Shown: positions 10,579-21,775, counted from the stretch's first letter. The stretch: DNA of 64,000 nt from Pseudo-nitzschia pungens (GCA_037355855.1 CM074759.1:2728001-2792000); one strand, 5' to 3'. The notes: generated by a model not told the origin, from the sequence alone. Numbers and translations are program-made.

Positions 10579-11673
10579 CCACTTGAACACTTAACACAAG
10601 GATCACCGTATCCAGCACCGTGCCTTCAGCTCCCCTGGAACTGAATGTCAGCTCAGCCCTGCTGACTGGGAAGACGCATGGAGGAGAACTCCCCAAAAAA
10701 AGAGAGGAAGAAACCTACAGAGATGAGCCCTGTTGCAACCAAAATAAAAACGTTCGAACTACAACACAAAGCGCTCAGTCCGATCCACAGTGACGGCAAC
10801 GACAATCAACCAAATAAATAAAATAAAAGATTCAAACATGGCAAATACAAATAACAGCAAAAGGTTCGGACGCGAACCAATTGCAAGGGTACAGACGCTT
10901 AACGCCATGGATGAATCGATTCATATCCCAATCAATAAGGGTACAGACGCAAAACAAAACAAAGGGTACAGCAGCAACAACAAGGCCAACCTTGTTCCGG
11001 ACAAACAAATAGTCCACAGGGAGCTCCAAAAAAATAATAAGAGCAATCCCACAAAATCCATATTCAACACCCACAGAGGTGCTCTGGAGTTACAAAATCC
11101 GAAATTCCAGTAAACTGCTGCAAACACACCCAAATAAAGACCGGCAAAGTATCCGGAAAATCGCAACTGAATTTACACATCGATTCAAACCCTAACTAAC
11201 AATGCGTCCCTTCTCTGCGTCACCATACAATCGCAGATACGGCAAGCGCCACATCCAACGCTCCGGCTTTTCACCTACCTACATTCACTCCCATTACAAC
11301 AGGAGGTGTTTTTATGCCTAAGAGCAATCAATTTCAATCGCTCGAAATTGCAAATCAGCTCCACTACCCGGGGAGGTACATCACAGTTGGGGGAGGAAAA
11401 GAATTTTCTTCAAATCTTTTTGCTATTTTTAGCATGTCATTATGACCCTTCTCAAGAACAAGAAAAAAATCTTCGATTTTTTGAGTATCACAAAGAACCT
11501 TCTTCAATCCCACTTCGATCTACATTACCATATATCTTCAGAATACTTCAAATGGCATATATCATCTTCAACCGGTTCTCCGAACAAGCATATCTCTTTT
11601 TCATCGATACTACTCAACTCCGAACCTAGTGTATTGAACTACATGCAAACTTCACCTAATCATTGGGGAACTA
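10579..11673 (+). other. Internal region of LTR element 2 after gag, no pol
   Basis: The region is conserved with element 3 (20624-21775) but codes poorly. A short frame at about 10790-11113 has GYSSNNKANLVPD and QIVHRELQ, which recur in element 3 around 21060-21133. A second stretch starts with aggaggtgttttta (about 11301) and carries gttgggggaggaaaagaa (about 11385). Frames drift between the copies, so conserved RNA or residual coding are both possible. No RT, protease or integrase motif was seen. Confidence 0.5.
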
Positions 11674-12031
11674 TGTGACGGGCTGGCGTAGGCATCCCTA
11701 CGAGAGACTCTAAATGATTATTGAATCCCGCATATACTCCAATATGTAGGATATTCATATACATATACTGAATATTCAACATACAAGAATACACATGCAA
11801 TCCAATACTAATTGGATATTCAAATATCAAGATAAACAAAGATTCAAGTGACTCAACGATTATTGATATTATGCCCGACGAACAATAATATCATTGTTCG
11901 ATCATTCATTCCATACTCAAGGAATCATTCCCATTTCGTAAGGTATTCAACCATTCTCTTTTATAACACAATTTATTAACCTTTCATCTTTAAAATACTC
12001 CTATCATGTATTTCTACTCTAGACCGTAACA
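11674..12031 (+). repeat. 3' LTR of element 2
   Basis: 358 bp copy of the 5' LTR (8834-9191), apparently identical, ending GTAACA and followed by the TSD ctaca (12032-12036). It is preceded by ggggaacta. Confidence 0.85.
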
Positions 12032-12451
12032 CTACATAACCCTCTCAGATGTACAGTATAAATGTCATCTGTTTTCAAGTCTACTGCCCTGCTGGACCAT
12101 AAGTGTTTTCGCTTAAGGATCTACTATTTCCTGACCCAAGCCCCAAAGCCGCCAAGTACAGTTTGCTTAAGTCTCTCCCACCTACATATACCTCTCAGAT
12201 GCATTCTTCAACTGTCATCTGTTTTCAAGTCTACTGCCTTGCTGGACCTTAAGTGTTTTCGCTTCAGGTCCCACTATTTCCTGACCCAAGCCCAACAGCC
12301 GCTAAGTACAGCTTGCTTAAGGCTCTCCTACCTACATACCCCTCTCAGGTGCACACTTCAACTGTCATCTGTTTTCAAGCCTACTGCCCTGCTGGACCAT
12401 AAGTGTTTTCGATTATGGACCTACTGTTTTTCTGACCCAAGCCCTACCACC

Positions 12452-12765
12452 TGTGACATGTTGACGTAGGTACCCTACGAGAGGCTCTAAATGATTATTG
12501 AATCCCGCATGTGCTCCAATACACAAGAATATATATGTAATATTCATGTATATATACTGAATATGCAACGTACAAGAAAACACATACAATTCAAACAAAG
12601 ATTCCATGACTCACCGATTATTGATATTATGCCTTATCATTATTCGATCGTTTATCCATACTCTTACTCAAGGAATCATTCCCATCTCGTAAAGTATTCA
12701 ACCATTCTCTTTTCGTAACACAATTTATTAACCTTTCATCTTTAAAATACCTCTATCCCGTATTA
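12452..12765 (+). repeat. 5' LTR of element 3, first part
   Basis: TGTGACATGTTGACG through cccgtatta. The LTR resumes at 18713 with tactccatc and ends GTAACA at 18744. The uninterrupted sequence cccgtattactccatc in the 3' LTR (about 22085-22100) is the empty site for the transposon. Confidence 0.85.
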
Positions 12766-12789
12766 CGTCCGAAAACTGGTTCGCGACCC
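12766..12789 (+). repeat. Left terminal inverted repeat of the CMC transposon
   Basis: 24 bp, CGTCCGAAAACTGGTTCGCG plus ACCC, perfect inverse of 18689-18712. Followed by subterminal copies of ggtcgcga near 12812 and atcgcgac near 12880. Confidence 0.9.
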
Positions 12790-13381
12790 CTCCCAAGAAT
12801 TTATTTAGGGGGGTCGCGATTTATTCCTGGCTCATTTTGACGTAGCTCGATTCCTAGCTCTCTCGCGATTCGCAACCCCAATCGCGACCCAGTTACTACC
12901 TCAATTACGAAAATTACGAAAAAATAAAATAAAATTCATACTCGACCCAATTTTTTTTAAGACTCAAATATTTTCTTCAGTCACTTAATCAAATTAATCA
13001 ACATTTAAAAAAAAAATATTTGTTGTCTCAAAATAATCCCCCCCTTCCCCCAATTTTTTTTTTCAATCTGACTCATTATTACCGACCCTACCATCATTAT
13101 ATATTATGAGACTGTTGCAGAAATTCACTCCCAAAAATTGATTTCTCATCCCGACACAAAGTATTTCCCATGACACCCCTCAAGAAATTCATCACAAAAA
13201 TCACAATTATTACCCGAATTACAGGAATCGCGACCCCCATGAAAAAAAAATTTGAAACACTATGATGCAAAATATAAGTCTTTCTTTTGATAAATATTGA
13301 TACTACTCTAATAATTGTTTATTCTCTGTTCAGTTTTCTCACACACTCACACACAAATTTTGGTTCGATCTCGAACAATTT

Positions 13382-14979
13382 TTAAAGACTGGCCAACACG
13401 ATATCGTTCTTGCCAGTAAAGTCCTCCTCATCTTCATTTACATCTAGCAAAGCTTGTAGCTCCGGACTAATGTATTCAGTAACTTCTTCCTCCTGCACCC
13501 AGTCCTCATCGTACGGACTGTTGTTGTTGTCATCGTTTTCACTCTCGCGACAGAGCCTCTCTCTCAATCTTTCCTCACACTCTCTACCCGTTCTCGGATC
13601 TTTCCTCAGCACATCAATCTCCCTGCACAAGTTATTGAACAGTGCTAGACCTTCCTTCGACCATGATTGTTCCTCTCCACTGTATTGGTCACAAAATTTC
13701 TTTTTCTTCCTCCTTCTCACAATCCTGCCACCACCGTTCCTTTTTTGCTCAACATGATTCACCCAAACATCATACTCATTATGAATCATCATCAATGCAA
13801 ATGCTTCATCGCTTTCTGTGAATATTTCACTCAGCAAACATGTCGTCTTTTTGCATCTGTAGCCCCTCTCTATTGGAGAGATGCTTGATAGAATCCGAGT
13901 CACAAAATAATAAAAATCATCATTTTCACTGTTGTTGTCATACCTTCTGTACTCTGGGTTCAGTCCCAGCCTCTTTCTACTAGTTCCATTACTACTAATA
14001 CTCTCCCGCATCACAATCTCCACTTTACCTGGAAAGGAATCTGGCACAATGCCTTCGCGATCGAGTGTGTCCTCTAGTACGACGCGTACACAGCAGTAGA
14101 AAGTGTTAGAGTAGCAGGGGAGGATATACCATCAATCTCCACCAAGCAGTAATAGCAACCAATGTATTCACTTAGTAAGCACGTACCGAGATAGTGTTTT
14201 CTAGCCAAAGTTTGAGCATTGTGCCGCAGATTTGAAACACCCTTGTACACCAACCTTCTGTTAAAACCATAAAAAATTTCAAATGAAATACCATGGGGTG
14301 GAACCACAGCTCGGGACGCAATCGCTTTCTTCAAAATTTTTTTGACCTTACTCTCATCCATGATAAACTTCAAGCCACGAAACCAACTATTTCTTATGTG
14401 CCGTGTCAACTGTGCTTCCAAACCCGCGTCTTTTTGATGTTTCTTAAGTTTATCCGATTGCGCCTTAGTTATCTCTAATTTTGCTTCACTTACGGTTCGT
14501 ACCATCTGTGGCTTTGGCTTCTTCCCTGTTGTAGTCGCCTCCAGCGTGGGTTCTTCTTTTTTTGTATCCTTCTGCAGTGTTGTCACATCCCTCTCTAAAG
14601 AATCTACTTTCTGCTGGCTCTCTTTTAGCTGTTGTAGCAATGCTTCGTATGTGGGTCTTGGTGTTGTTTTGGTACCGGTCGTAATCGGTCTTGGTGTAAC
14701 AACACCCGGGGCGGCGGGGGGTTTGTTGGTTGGTGGTGTGGTACCAACGAAAACCGCGGTCGGGTTGTTCTTGGTTCTTTTATTTTTTTCATCAGCACCA
14801 CCTGAGGTGGGTGGTAGTTTTCGACTTGTCTTTGGGTTCGATTTCGTATGGGTAATACTAGCAGTAGTATCCTCACCTGTATTAGCATTGGATACAATTT
14901 TTCCACTTCGGTTCTTTCTTGGTGCATTGCAATCTGCTTTCTTTTCTATTTGCTGATACTCATCATATACGGTAGGCAT
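13382..14979 (-). CDS. Second gene of the CMC transposon, two exons, function unknown
   Basis: Two minus-strand frames join through a predicted 56-nt intron (14129 to 14074): donor GTATAT, branch-like CTAAC, acceptor TACTAG. Splicing fuses ...CLVEID to EDTLDREGIVPDS in frame. I prefer the start at 14979 (MPTVYDEYQQ); the frame also opens at 15069 with a hydrophobic extension that I doubt. Exon 1 has a Lys/Thr/Pro-rich N-terminal half, a heptad-like segment (LLQQLKESQQKVDSLERDV) suggesting a coiled coil, and a conserved-looking block with HGISFEIFYGFNRRLVYKG. Exon 2 has WVNHVEQKRNGGGRIVRR, a basic run, and an acidic C-terminus. I do not recognise the family. By position it may be an accessory DNA-binding partner of the transposase, like TnpA of CACTA elements (inference). 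Confidence 0.6.
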
Positions 14980-15795
14980 TTTTTCGGGCGTCGGAAGTAA
15001 AAAAAATATGAAGTAAAAAAAATATGTGAAGCCATAAAATTGTGAACACAGTTTTTTCACTACTAACAAAAAACCTGTTAATCATTTTCCTTTCACCATC
15101 CACGCAACTTGTAATGGCATACACTTCACTATGGAAATTGTAGGTGACGTGGCCAAATGTTTAAGAGGATTCCCACCCGCGCCATAATTTTTTTTTATCC
15201 ACCTGTGCACATCTCTGTTCATTCTCTACTGTACCCACACGGTATTCACTATTGATTGTATTTTTGGCTCTACTATTCCCTGCGGGACAGTAGGTAAAAA
15301 TTACTAGTAGTAGTACTACTACATAAGTATACCAGCAGTAGCAGAAGTTCAACTACTACGCGTACGTACAGTAGTACCGGCAGTGATAGAACCAAATATA
15401 TAATGACAATATCCACGGCTGAAACAAAAGGACCGTACCGTCTCTGTGGTAGCATTGTGGTCACGAGGGTCAGATGTGGAAGGATGGAATCCTTCACAAG
15501 AATTATATTTTTCTTTGCCAATGGGCTAGATTACTATTTTTTTTGTCAGATTTTTCATCCTGCTTTATTCTATTTTATATTCTTGGACATACCAGTAACC
15601 AAACAATCACCATTATCTTACATAGCCACTTGTGTTACCATGCATTTTTAACACTCTAAGACAAGAAAACATTGGTCAGTATGATGCCCGTTCAGGAAAA
15701 AAGCATATTTTGGGGTGGATTTTGGTCAACCGAGGATTTTTTTTACAAAGCAAGTGTCACATCCAAAATATAAGTTGCAGCAACTTTATACCCTT
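14980..15795. other. Intergenic part of the CMC transposon
   Basis: AT-rich spacer between the two minus-strand genes. It should hold the promoter of the 13382-14979 gene and the 3' end of the transposase gene. Short frames in it are unsupported. No repeat was seen apart from gtagta-rich sequence around 15300-15370. Confidence 0.3.
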
Positions 15796-18321
15796 TTAGT
15801 ATTCTAATAGATGCATATACTGACCATTATTCAGTGCAGAACACAAATAATCTAGGACAATTTCACCCATGCACAGGAAATATGCACATTCTGTGTGAGA
15901 GGTTGCGAGTCGAAGGAGAGATGCTTCTTCTTTCCGACGGGTTGTCTGATGGACTAAGGTTGCGGCATTTTGTTGAGTATTTTTGGACGGTGCTTTTATT
16001 TCAGTCTTGTGGTGACTTTCACTGTATGCAGAATCGAAACCTAATGTTGGACCCCAAAGACTGATGTACTTCGGAATGTGAAAGTAGAGGTGATTTTTGA
16101 TAAGTTTTGTTCCCATTCCCTTCCTAAGGCAGGTGCCATTGATAGAGTTGAGGAAATGAATAATGGTTTTGGGAAGATTTTTGATGCACTTTGTGGTTGG
16201 ACGGCCGTGTTTGAGAAATTCTTCCATAGAGATGATTTGTTCGATAACATCAATGTGCTTCTTCACAAATGAGTTGTCCCTCAAAACTGCATTGCCGGAT
16301 TCAGAAACCAATGTTAGAAGAATCGAAATCAGCATACCACTGTAATCGTGCCCCTCTTTTTTAGTGACAGATAGAAGATTGGAGCTGAATTTAGTTCTGG
16401 GAAAGTCACGATCCGACTGCCTTGACAGTAGGGCTCCATATTTTTGAGAGACATGCCCAATTGTATTTACTGTGGAAACACCGGTCTTTAGGTGATCAGC
16501 ATACGGGCATGGTATTGAACCCTTCATCAGTTGCTCCAGGGATTCTACCTCTCGTTTGGCACACCCGAGCTGGTGCATGTGGAGGCATTCACCGGGAGTG
16601 GCTAGGTGGATGTTGTTTACATTGGTACCAAAGTTGAGACTGTGGAATGCATTTCTGATTTGGTGGTGAGAAATATTGTTGAAATATTCCTTGGTGGTGG
16701 TGGCATCTGAGTCTGGAAATGTATGAAAATCTGATGGGACCCAAAGAGAGGCTGTTTGTTGTGCTGATGGTCTGTTTATGTCCTTGGTGGAACAGTTACA
16801 GTGTCGGCAGAGCTTTTGTACACCGCCCGACCGGGAACCATATTTGCCACATAATTTATCATGCAGTTCTGTGTCACCGATGACATAGGCTATTGCAAAT
16901 TTCATTTTGACTTGCCACAATTGGCCGGCATAAGGGAGAAAATCCCATTGGATGCCTTCATGGGTGGACTCGCATGCTTCTTTGAAAGAACGGAGCGCCA
17001 CTTCTAGGGCATTATGGAGGTTTTGGATTGATTCTTTTGGAGATGGTTTTCTTGAATGGTGAATGCTCTCCAAATCAGAGTCAGGATGAAAATAGATTGT
17101 TGTCCATGCTTCCGGCCTTTTCCTGGTTTCGATGTTGAATATGCCTAGGGTCATGTTGAGTGGAGTCAGTGATAGTCTTCCGTGCGCATCCAAGCTAATT
17201 CCATCCATGTAAAAAATGATGGGAACAAGGATTTCAGAATTTTCTTCTATGCAGAGGGATCTCCAGGAATCCGACCACCATGATCCGTGATGCAACTCAG
17301 TGATGGGACAAGAATCAGTTCGAACCGGGAAATGCTCTGGTGACAAGGGGGTATTGCTGTTGGGGAATGACAAATTTTCTTCCATCATTAAATCTGGGTT
17401 CGACAGCAGGGAATACAAAGCATCCAGAAAAGAGCGGACATATATTTGAGCAGGTTTGTTGTCGGGAAGCCAATTCACAATTTTGGGCTCAAATTTTGGT
17501 TCCGACGATATGCCAAGATTTTTTTTGATTTCTTGGAAAATGGCGTCACGTTTTCTTGTTGGTGTAATATTGAAATCGAAACCGGGAAGATTGTTGCTGT
17601 CTTTCGCCCAATTGAAAATGGTTTGATAAGTGGAAAGAGGTAGCTTGTGCTGCGATATAATGTTGAGGAGGTTGATTTCAGCAATAAGTTCCGGACGGGG
17701 TGGGAACAGAGTGCGATTCCGGAATGTTTCCTCTCTTTCGTTTATGGAAATGGTGGTGCTTTTCATGATTTCGGAATCAGATACTTCGGTGTCAGAACTG
17801 GCATCAAAATTGTCAGGTGCATCAACATCGGAATCGATTGCATTCATTTGTTCCTCATTTTCAGCCATATGCGATTCGATTGCCTGTCTGTCCATGGGTG
17901 GGATGAGTACATTGGCGATCACTTGAGGATTGAGTGAGGTATGGATAGAAGTTGTTGCGGCGGGGTTCGTTTTGGCAAGGGAGGGGGGGATTTGTGGTCC
18001 ATTCTGTGTCATTGTCAGTCCATACTGTGATGGTGTGTGTCGGACCAAAGGGAGTGTGACTTCTGCTTTCGCAGAAGAAATAAAATCCATAAGATCGTTC
18101 TTAACATAATAAGTTCGGCAATCAATGTTGGACTTCAAGTGGAATGAAAGTCCTCTACAGACATATCGGTAGGTGTGAAAGTGGCTCGATTCTTGTTTGT
18201 ATCCCTTGAAGGATTTTGATTTTCTACTTCTTCCGGAGGCAATGCAGTTGCGACAATGGAATGTCTTGGGTATCCTGGGCTCATTGGCAAAGTGCCTTGG
18301 GTCGGAGGAAGCTTTTGGCAT
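15796..18321 (-). CDS. CACTA/Plavaka-like transposase
   Basis: 841-codon single frame. The N-terminus has a Cys/His cluster (C23, C26, C55, H61, C68), likely a zinc-binding DNA-recognition domain. An acidic linker (~160-185) follows. The catalytic region has PIIFYMDGISLDAHG (D373) followed by LTPLNMTLGIFN, the arrangement in Plavaka/CACTA transposases where a DGxxxxxxGxLS box precedes a P.N.TLG segment. Then come AIAYVIGDTELHDKLCGKYG (D483) with the internal zinc cluster LCRHCNCS (C505, C508, C510), and ATPGECLHMHQLGCAK (E578), a plausible DDE set. The C-terminal third has RDFPRTKFSS and ECAYFLCMGEIV. The protein would cut and join the inverted repeats at 12766 and 18712. Exact subfamily is uncertain; an upstream exon is possible because a polypyrimidine-AG lies near 18380. 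Confidence 0.75.
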   Translation of the reverse strand: MPKASSDPRHFANEPRIPKTFHCRNCIASGRSRKSKSFKGYKQESSHFHTYRYVCRGLSFHLKSNIDCRTYYVKNDLMDFISSAKAEVTLPLVRHTPSQYGLTMTQNGPQIPPSLAKTNPAATTSIHTSLNPQVIANVLIPPMDRQAIESHMAENEEQMNAIDSDVDAPDNFDASSDTEVSDSEIMKSTTISINEREETFRNRTLFPPRPELIAEINLLNIISQHKLPLSTYQTIFNWAKDSNNLPGFDFNITPTRKRDAIFQEIKKNLGISSEPKFEPKIVNWLPDNKPAQIYVRSFLDALYSLLSNPDLMMEENLSFPNSNTPLSPEHFPVRTDSCPITELHHGSWWSDSWRSLCIEENSEILVPIIFYMDGISLDAHGRLSLTPLNMTLGIFNIETRKRPEAWTTIYFHPDSDLESIHHSRKPSPKESIQNLHNALEVALRSFKEACESTHEGIQWDFLPYAGQLWQVKMKFAIAYVIGDTELHDKLCGKYGSRSGGVQKLCRHCNCSTKDINRPSAQQTASLWVPSDFHTFPDSDATTTKEYFNNISHHQIRNAFHSLNFGTNVNNIHLATPGECLHMHQLGCAKREVESLEQLMKGSIPCPYADHLKTGVSTVNTIGHVSQKYGALLSRQSDRDFPRTKFSSNLLSVTKKEGHDYSGMLISILLTLVSESGNAVLRDNSFVKKHIDVIEQIISMEEFLKHGRPTTKCIKNLPKTIIHFLNSINGTCLRKGMGTKLIKNHLYFHIPKYISLWGPTLGFDSAYSESHHKTEIKAPSKNTQQNAATLVHQTTRRKEEASLLRLATSHTECAYFLCMGEIVLDYLCSALNNGQYMHLLEY

Positions 18322-18688
18322 GGTGGTGTGTGTTTTTGTGATGCGATTCTTAGCTGGGGTACCGGTATGTGATGTGACACCACTGAAAAAAAAAGTTCAC
18401 AAAGGTGCACGATGTAACCCTTTGGTGTGATTGAAGTAAATTGGATTAAAAATTATTTGTTGTGTTGAGTCAAGTGTGTCAAATGTGTAAAATGGAATGA
18501 AAGTGTGAAGAGGGACTGAATGTCAGGGTCTAGAACAGAACATTGCCGTCGCCACGTTGGGGGAGTTGAGAAAAGGGAGAAATGTGGTTGAGAATAATGG
18601 AAAAAAGGTTGTGAAATAAAAAATTGGGGTCGTGTTTTTTTAAGACAAGTCGCGATCCGGTCGCGATCGGGTCGCGATTGGTCGCGAT

Positions 18689-18712
18689 GGGTCGCGAACC
18701 AGTTTTCGGACG
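18689..18712 (-). repeat. Right terminal inverted repeat of the CMC transposon
   Basis: Inverse of 12766-12789, followed by ta at 18713-18714. Just inside, ggtcgcga words occur every 8-12 bp (18648-18695). Confidence 0.9.
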
Positions 18713-18996
18713 TACTCCATCTAATTCTACCTTAGACCGTAACACAGTAATTACTGTTTATCTTTTAAAGTAGAAGACAGACAGGAACTCAGTACTGAAT
18801 CCAAAACAACCTTTATCCTAAATAACAGGGATACATCGATACCCTGACAGGCAAAATCCTACAATCGGAATCTCCGAAAGAACTGATCGAATCAAGAACT
18901 ACGAAACACCTGCACGAAACAATCGATATCTACGAAACGCCGATACGAATCGATTGAACACCGAATTGATCGAATTATACGAATCAAGAAACAACC

Positions 18997-20623
18997 ATGG
19001 CAGGACTTTACAGAGATCCTCCAATTCCTTACAAGAGAGCCTTCGATAGCTCCAATCCTAAGCTTGTTACACTAACAGTTTACAACGCCGAAGATCAAGA
19101 AGACAGCGTCAAAGTCCCTCTATTCACCAACAAAGGAGGACTAGAAGAACTCCTACATACAGAAGAAGCCTTCCAAAACGCAGCTGAAGACCTTGATCTA
19201 TCAGTAACCAAGTACATCAAATACTTTGGGCGATGCCTTTGCGTCGACGCTCAAACCAAATGGAGAGCCTTACTACGAAATTCCTATCAGCTGATCCCCC
19301 CCATTTTTAATCAGATTAACTCGGGGAGTTTAGGGCAATTTGACCTTCGTCTGGTGGTACATTTTTCTACTGGAGTCTACTACACGACTCGATCATTTCC
19401 CAGAAAAAAAACTCTGGTACTAATTTTCTACACAAATTCATGTACAAGTTGGGCTACAACTCCTCCTGACCATGGTGATTGAATTGGAAGCAGTTGCAAT
19501 AGACTTGTAGCCATACCACCTATGTCCATCCAACCCTTGTGCCCAGAGTTGGTTTATCTGGTGTTATCAAGTCAAGATTGGTTGAGTAGGAGCCAAAATG
19601 TAATTTTGAACAATATCATGTAGAATTAGTACTGGAGAGATTTCTCAACGAGTTGCCTTGGAGATGCTCTGTAGAGCCGTGTAGAAAAACGTACTACCAG
19701 ACGAAGGTCAAAATGCCATAAACTCCCCGAGTTAATCTGATTAAAAATGGGGGGGATCAGCTGATAGGAATTTCGTAGTAACAAGAAGCCAACGTGATTA
19801 TCCAACTACAAGAAATGGATACACGCGAGCAGTTTCATCCTTCATCAAGCAATACTGCAGCGCTGAAGACGCCAAGGATACCATGCATACATACCTTCAA
19901 ACGCTGAAGAAATCAGTGGACATTTCTTGCAAAGACCATTCAGACCGAATGGAACAGCTCTTCAAATACACTGCAAAACTACAAGGCTCTTCTGCTGATC
20001 TAAACCAATTACAACAGATGACTATCCTGCTCCACAGCTTTCCAAATGAATGGATTGAAGACTACTGCAGGATTCACAGCGGAATCCGACCACAAACAAC
20101 TGTACAATTTATAGTGGACCACATGAGCTCCCTCGATCGGTTGAGCAAAAGGAACTCCATCGATAATCCATAGGACTCTGATGTCAACAGCATCAGCAAC
20201 CAATCAGACAGTCCCTCTGACTCCGACAACAACAGCTCTAATTCGGACAGTGACACCGACGCTGAATCCAAAGAAGAAGACAACAGCAATACCAGCAGGC
20301 GCAAGTACTACAATAATCCTTGCAGAATTCCAGGCCATGATCATGATTGGTCTGAATGCCCAAGAAATAAATATTCCAAAAGAAATAAGAGCAATAGCAG
20401 CAACAACAGCTCTGCTACGACCTCTAGCAACGAAACTGGAAGCACTGCTTCCAATGAATCCTTCCAAGCCCACATGAAACGCGCCATGGAATCATACTGC
20501 GCCCAACATGATGGAACACTTGAAAGAACCATTGAAGGAACCATTATATTCAAACCAAAACGGCCTCAATTTCAGAAGCAACCTATCACCTGGCCTATAC
20601 AACAGAGACCACAAGGATCATGA
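18997..20623 (+). pseudogene. Gag-like gene of LTR element 3, broken by a MITE and one stop
   Basis: Starts MAGLYRDPPIPY at the conserved ATG (18997). The frame runs to 19270, is interrupted by the MITE 19273-19778, and resumes in frame at 19781 once the MITE and one TA are removed (RAL joined to TRSQRDYP). An in-frame TAG at 20171-20173 follows SIDNP. After it come a Ser/Asp-rich stretch, the zinc-knuckle-like CRIPGHDHDWSEC, and ESFQAHMKRAMESY, ending at TGA 20621-20623. Same domain order as the intact copy at 9508-10578. Confidence 0.8.
19273..19778. mobile_element. MITE with long inverted repeats, TA target duplication
   Basis: 506 bp with inverted ends starting CTACGAAATTCCTATCAGCT, homology continuing about 85 bp inward. 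It is flanked by TA (19271-19272 and 19779-19780), which suggests Tc1/mariner-type mobilisation. The first 26 bp closely match two 91 bp palindromic elements at 33683 and 33804. No coding capacity was seen. Confidence 0.85.
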
Positions 20624-21775
20624 TATCCAGCACCGTGCCTTCGGCTCCACTGGACCCGAATGCCAGTACAGCACTGCTGTCTGGGCAGACGCATGGAGGA
20701 GAACTCCCCAAGAAAGAAGGGAAGAAACCTACAGAGATGAGCCCTGTTGCAAACAAAATGTTCGAACTAAAATACAAAGCACTCAGTCCGATCCAAAAGT
20801 GACGGCAACAATCAACCGATAAAATAAAGATTCAATTATGGCAAAAGAAAGAATCAATCAATCAAATAGCAATAAAAGATCTGGACGCAGATCGGTTCGG
20901 ACGCAAACCAAATTACAAGGGTACAGACACTAACGCCATGAATCATGAATCAATCGAATCGATCATATATCGATATCGATAAGGGTACAGACGCAAAACA
21001 AAATAAGGGTACAGACGCAAAACAAAATAATCGAATCGAATCATATATCGATATCGAAAAAGGGTACAGCAGCAACAACAAGGCCAATCTTGTTCCGGAC
21101 GAACAGATAGTCCACAGGGAGCTCCAAAGATAAAAGAGCAATCCCACAAAAACCATGTTCAAAACCCACAGAGGTGCTCTGGAGTTACAAAAATCAAAAC
21201 TCCAGTCGACTGCTGCAAATAACACCCAAAATAAAAGACCGGCAAAGTATCCGGCAAATCACGAATGAATTAAATGACTCATACCGTCACTAACAATGCG
21301 TCCCTTCTCTGCTTTTACATACAATCGCAGAAGTTGCAATAAAGAAAAGAACACATCCAACGCAGCTCGGCTTTTCACCTACCTTAAACTCCTATCTATT
21401 ACAGGAGGTGTTTTTATGCCTACGAGCAATCGATTTTAAACATCAACTTAATTTCAAAATCAACTCCACTACCCCGAGAGGTACATCACAGTTGGGGGAG
21501 GAAAAGAATTTTCTTCGACTCTTTTTGCTATTTTTAGCATATCCTTATGACCCTTCTCAAGAACAAGAAACAAATCTTCGATTCCTTCAGTGTCAAAGAA
21601 CCTTCTTCAATCCCGGTTCGATCTACATTACCATATATCTTTTGAAATACTTCAAATGGCATATTTCATCTTTCCAGTTCTCCGAACAAGCATATCTCTT
21701 TTCCATCGATACTACTCAACTGCGAACCCATACTATCGAACCACATGCAAACTTCACCTAATCATTGGGGAACTA
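20624..21775 (+). other. Internal region of LTR element 3 after gag, no pol
   Basis: Homologous to 10579-11673. It keeps the GYSSNNKANLVPD...QIVHRELQ block (about 21060-21133), aggaggtgttttta (about 21404) and gttgggggaggaaaagaa (about 21492). It has a local duplication of gggtacagacgcaaaacaaa (about 20980-21030). No pol motif was seen. Confidence 0.5.

Larger units (their letters stand above)
8834..12031 (+). mobile_element. Complete gag-only LTR retroelement 2
   Basis: 3.2 kb element with two 358 bp LTRs, a Gag frame and no pol: no reverse transcriptase, RNase H, protease or integrase motif occurs between the LTRs. The 5-bp TSD ctaca (8829-8833 and 12032-12036) proves integrase-type insertion, into a 150 bp unit of A2. 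The layout matches terminal-repeat-with-Gag (TR-GAG) non-autonomous elements, which need another element's pol. The candidate 3' polypurine tract is attggggaacta just before the 3' LTR. Confidence 0.85.
12766..18712 (-). mobile_element. CACTA/Plavaka-like (CMC superfamily) DNA transposon, near-complete
   Basis: 5.95 kb with perfect 24-bp terminal inverted repeats starting CGTCCGAAAACTGGTTCGCG, at 12766-12789 and 18689-18712. The TSD is TA, or TAC if the first C is target. Subterminal ggTCGCGA words recur at both ends (about 12785-12890 and 18648-18695), as in CACTA elements where the transposase or its partner binds. It has two minus-strand genes: a transposase (15796-18321) and a spliced second gene (13382-14979). 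Both frames look intact, so the element may be autonomous. Confidence 0.8.

Noticed and set aside
11306..11629. 107-codon frame in element 2 and its partner at 21408-21761
   Set aside because: Similarity between the copies breaks by frameshift midway. The conserved part looks like a nucleotide-level signal.
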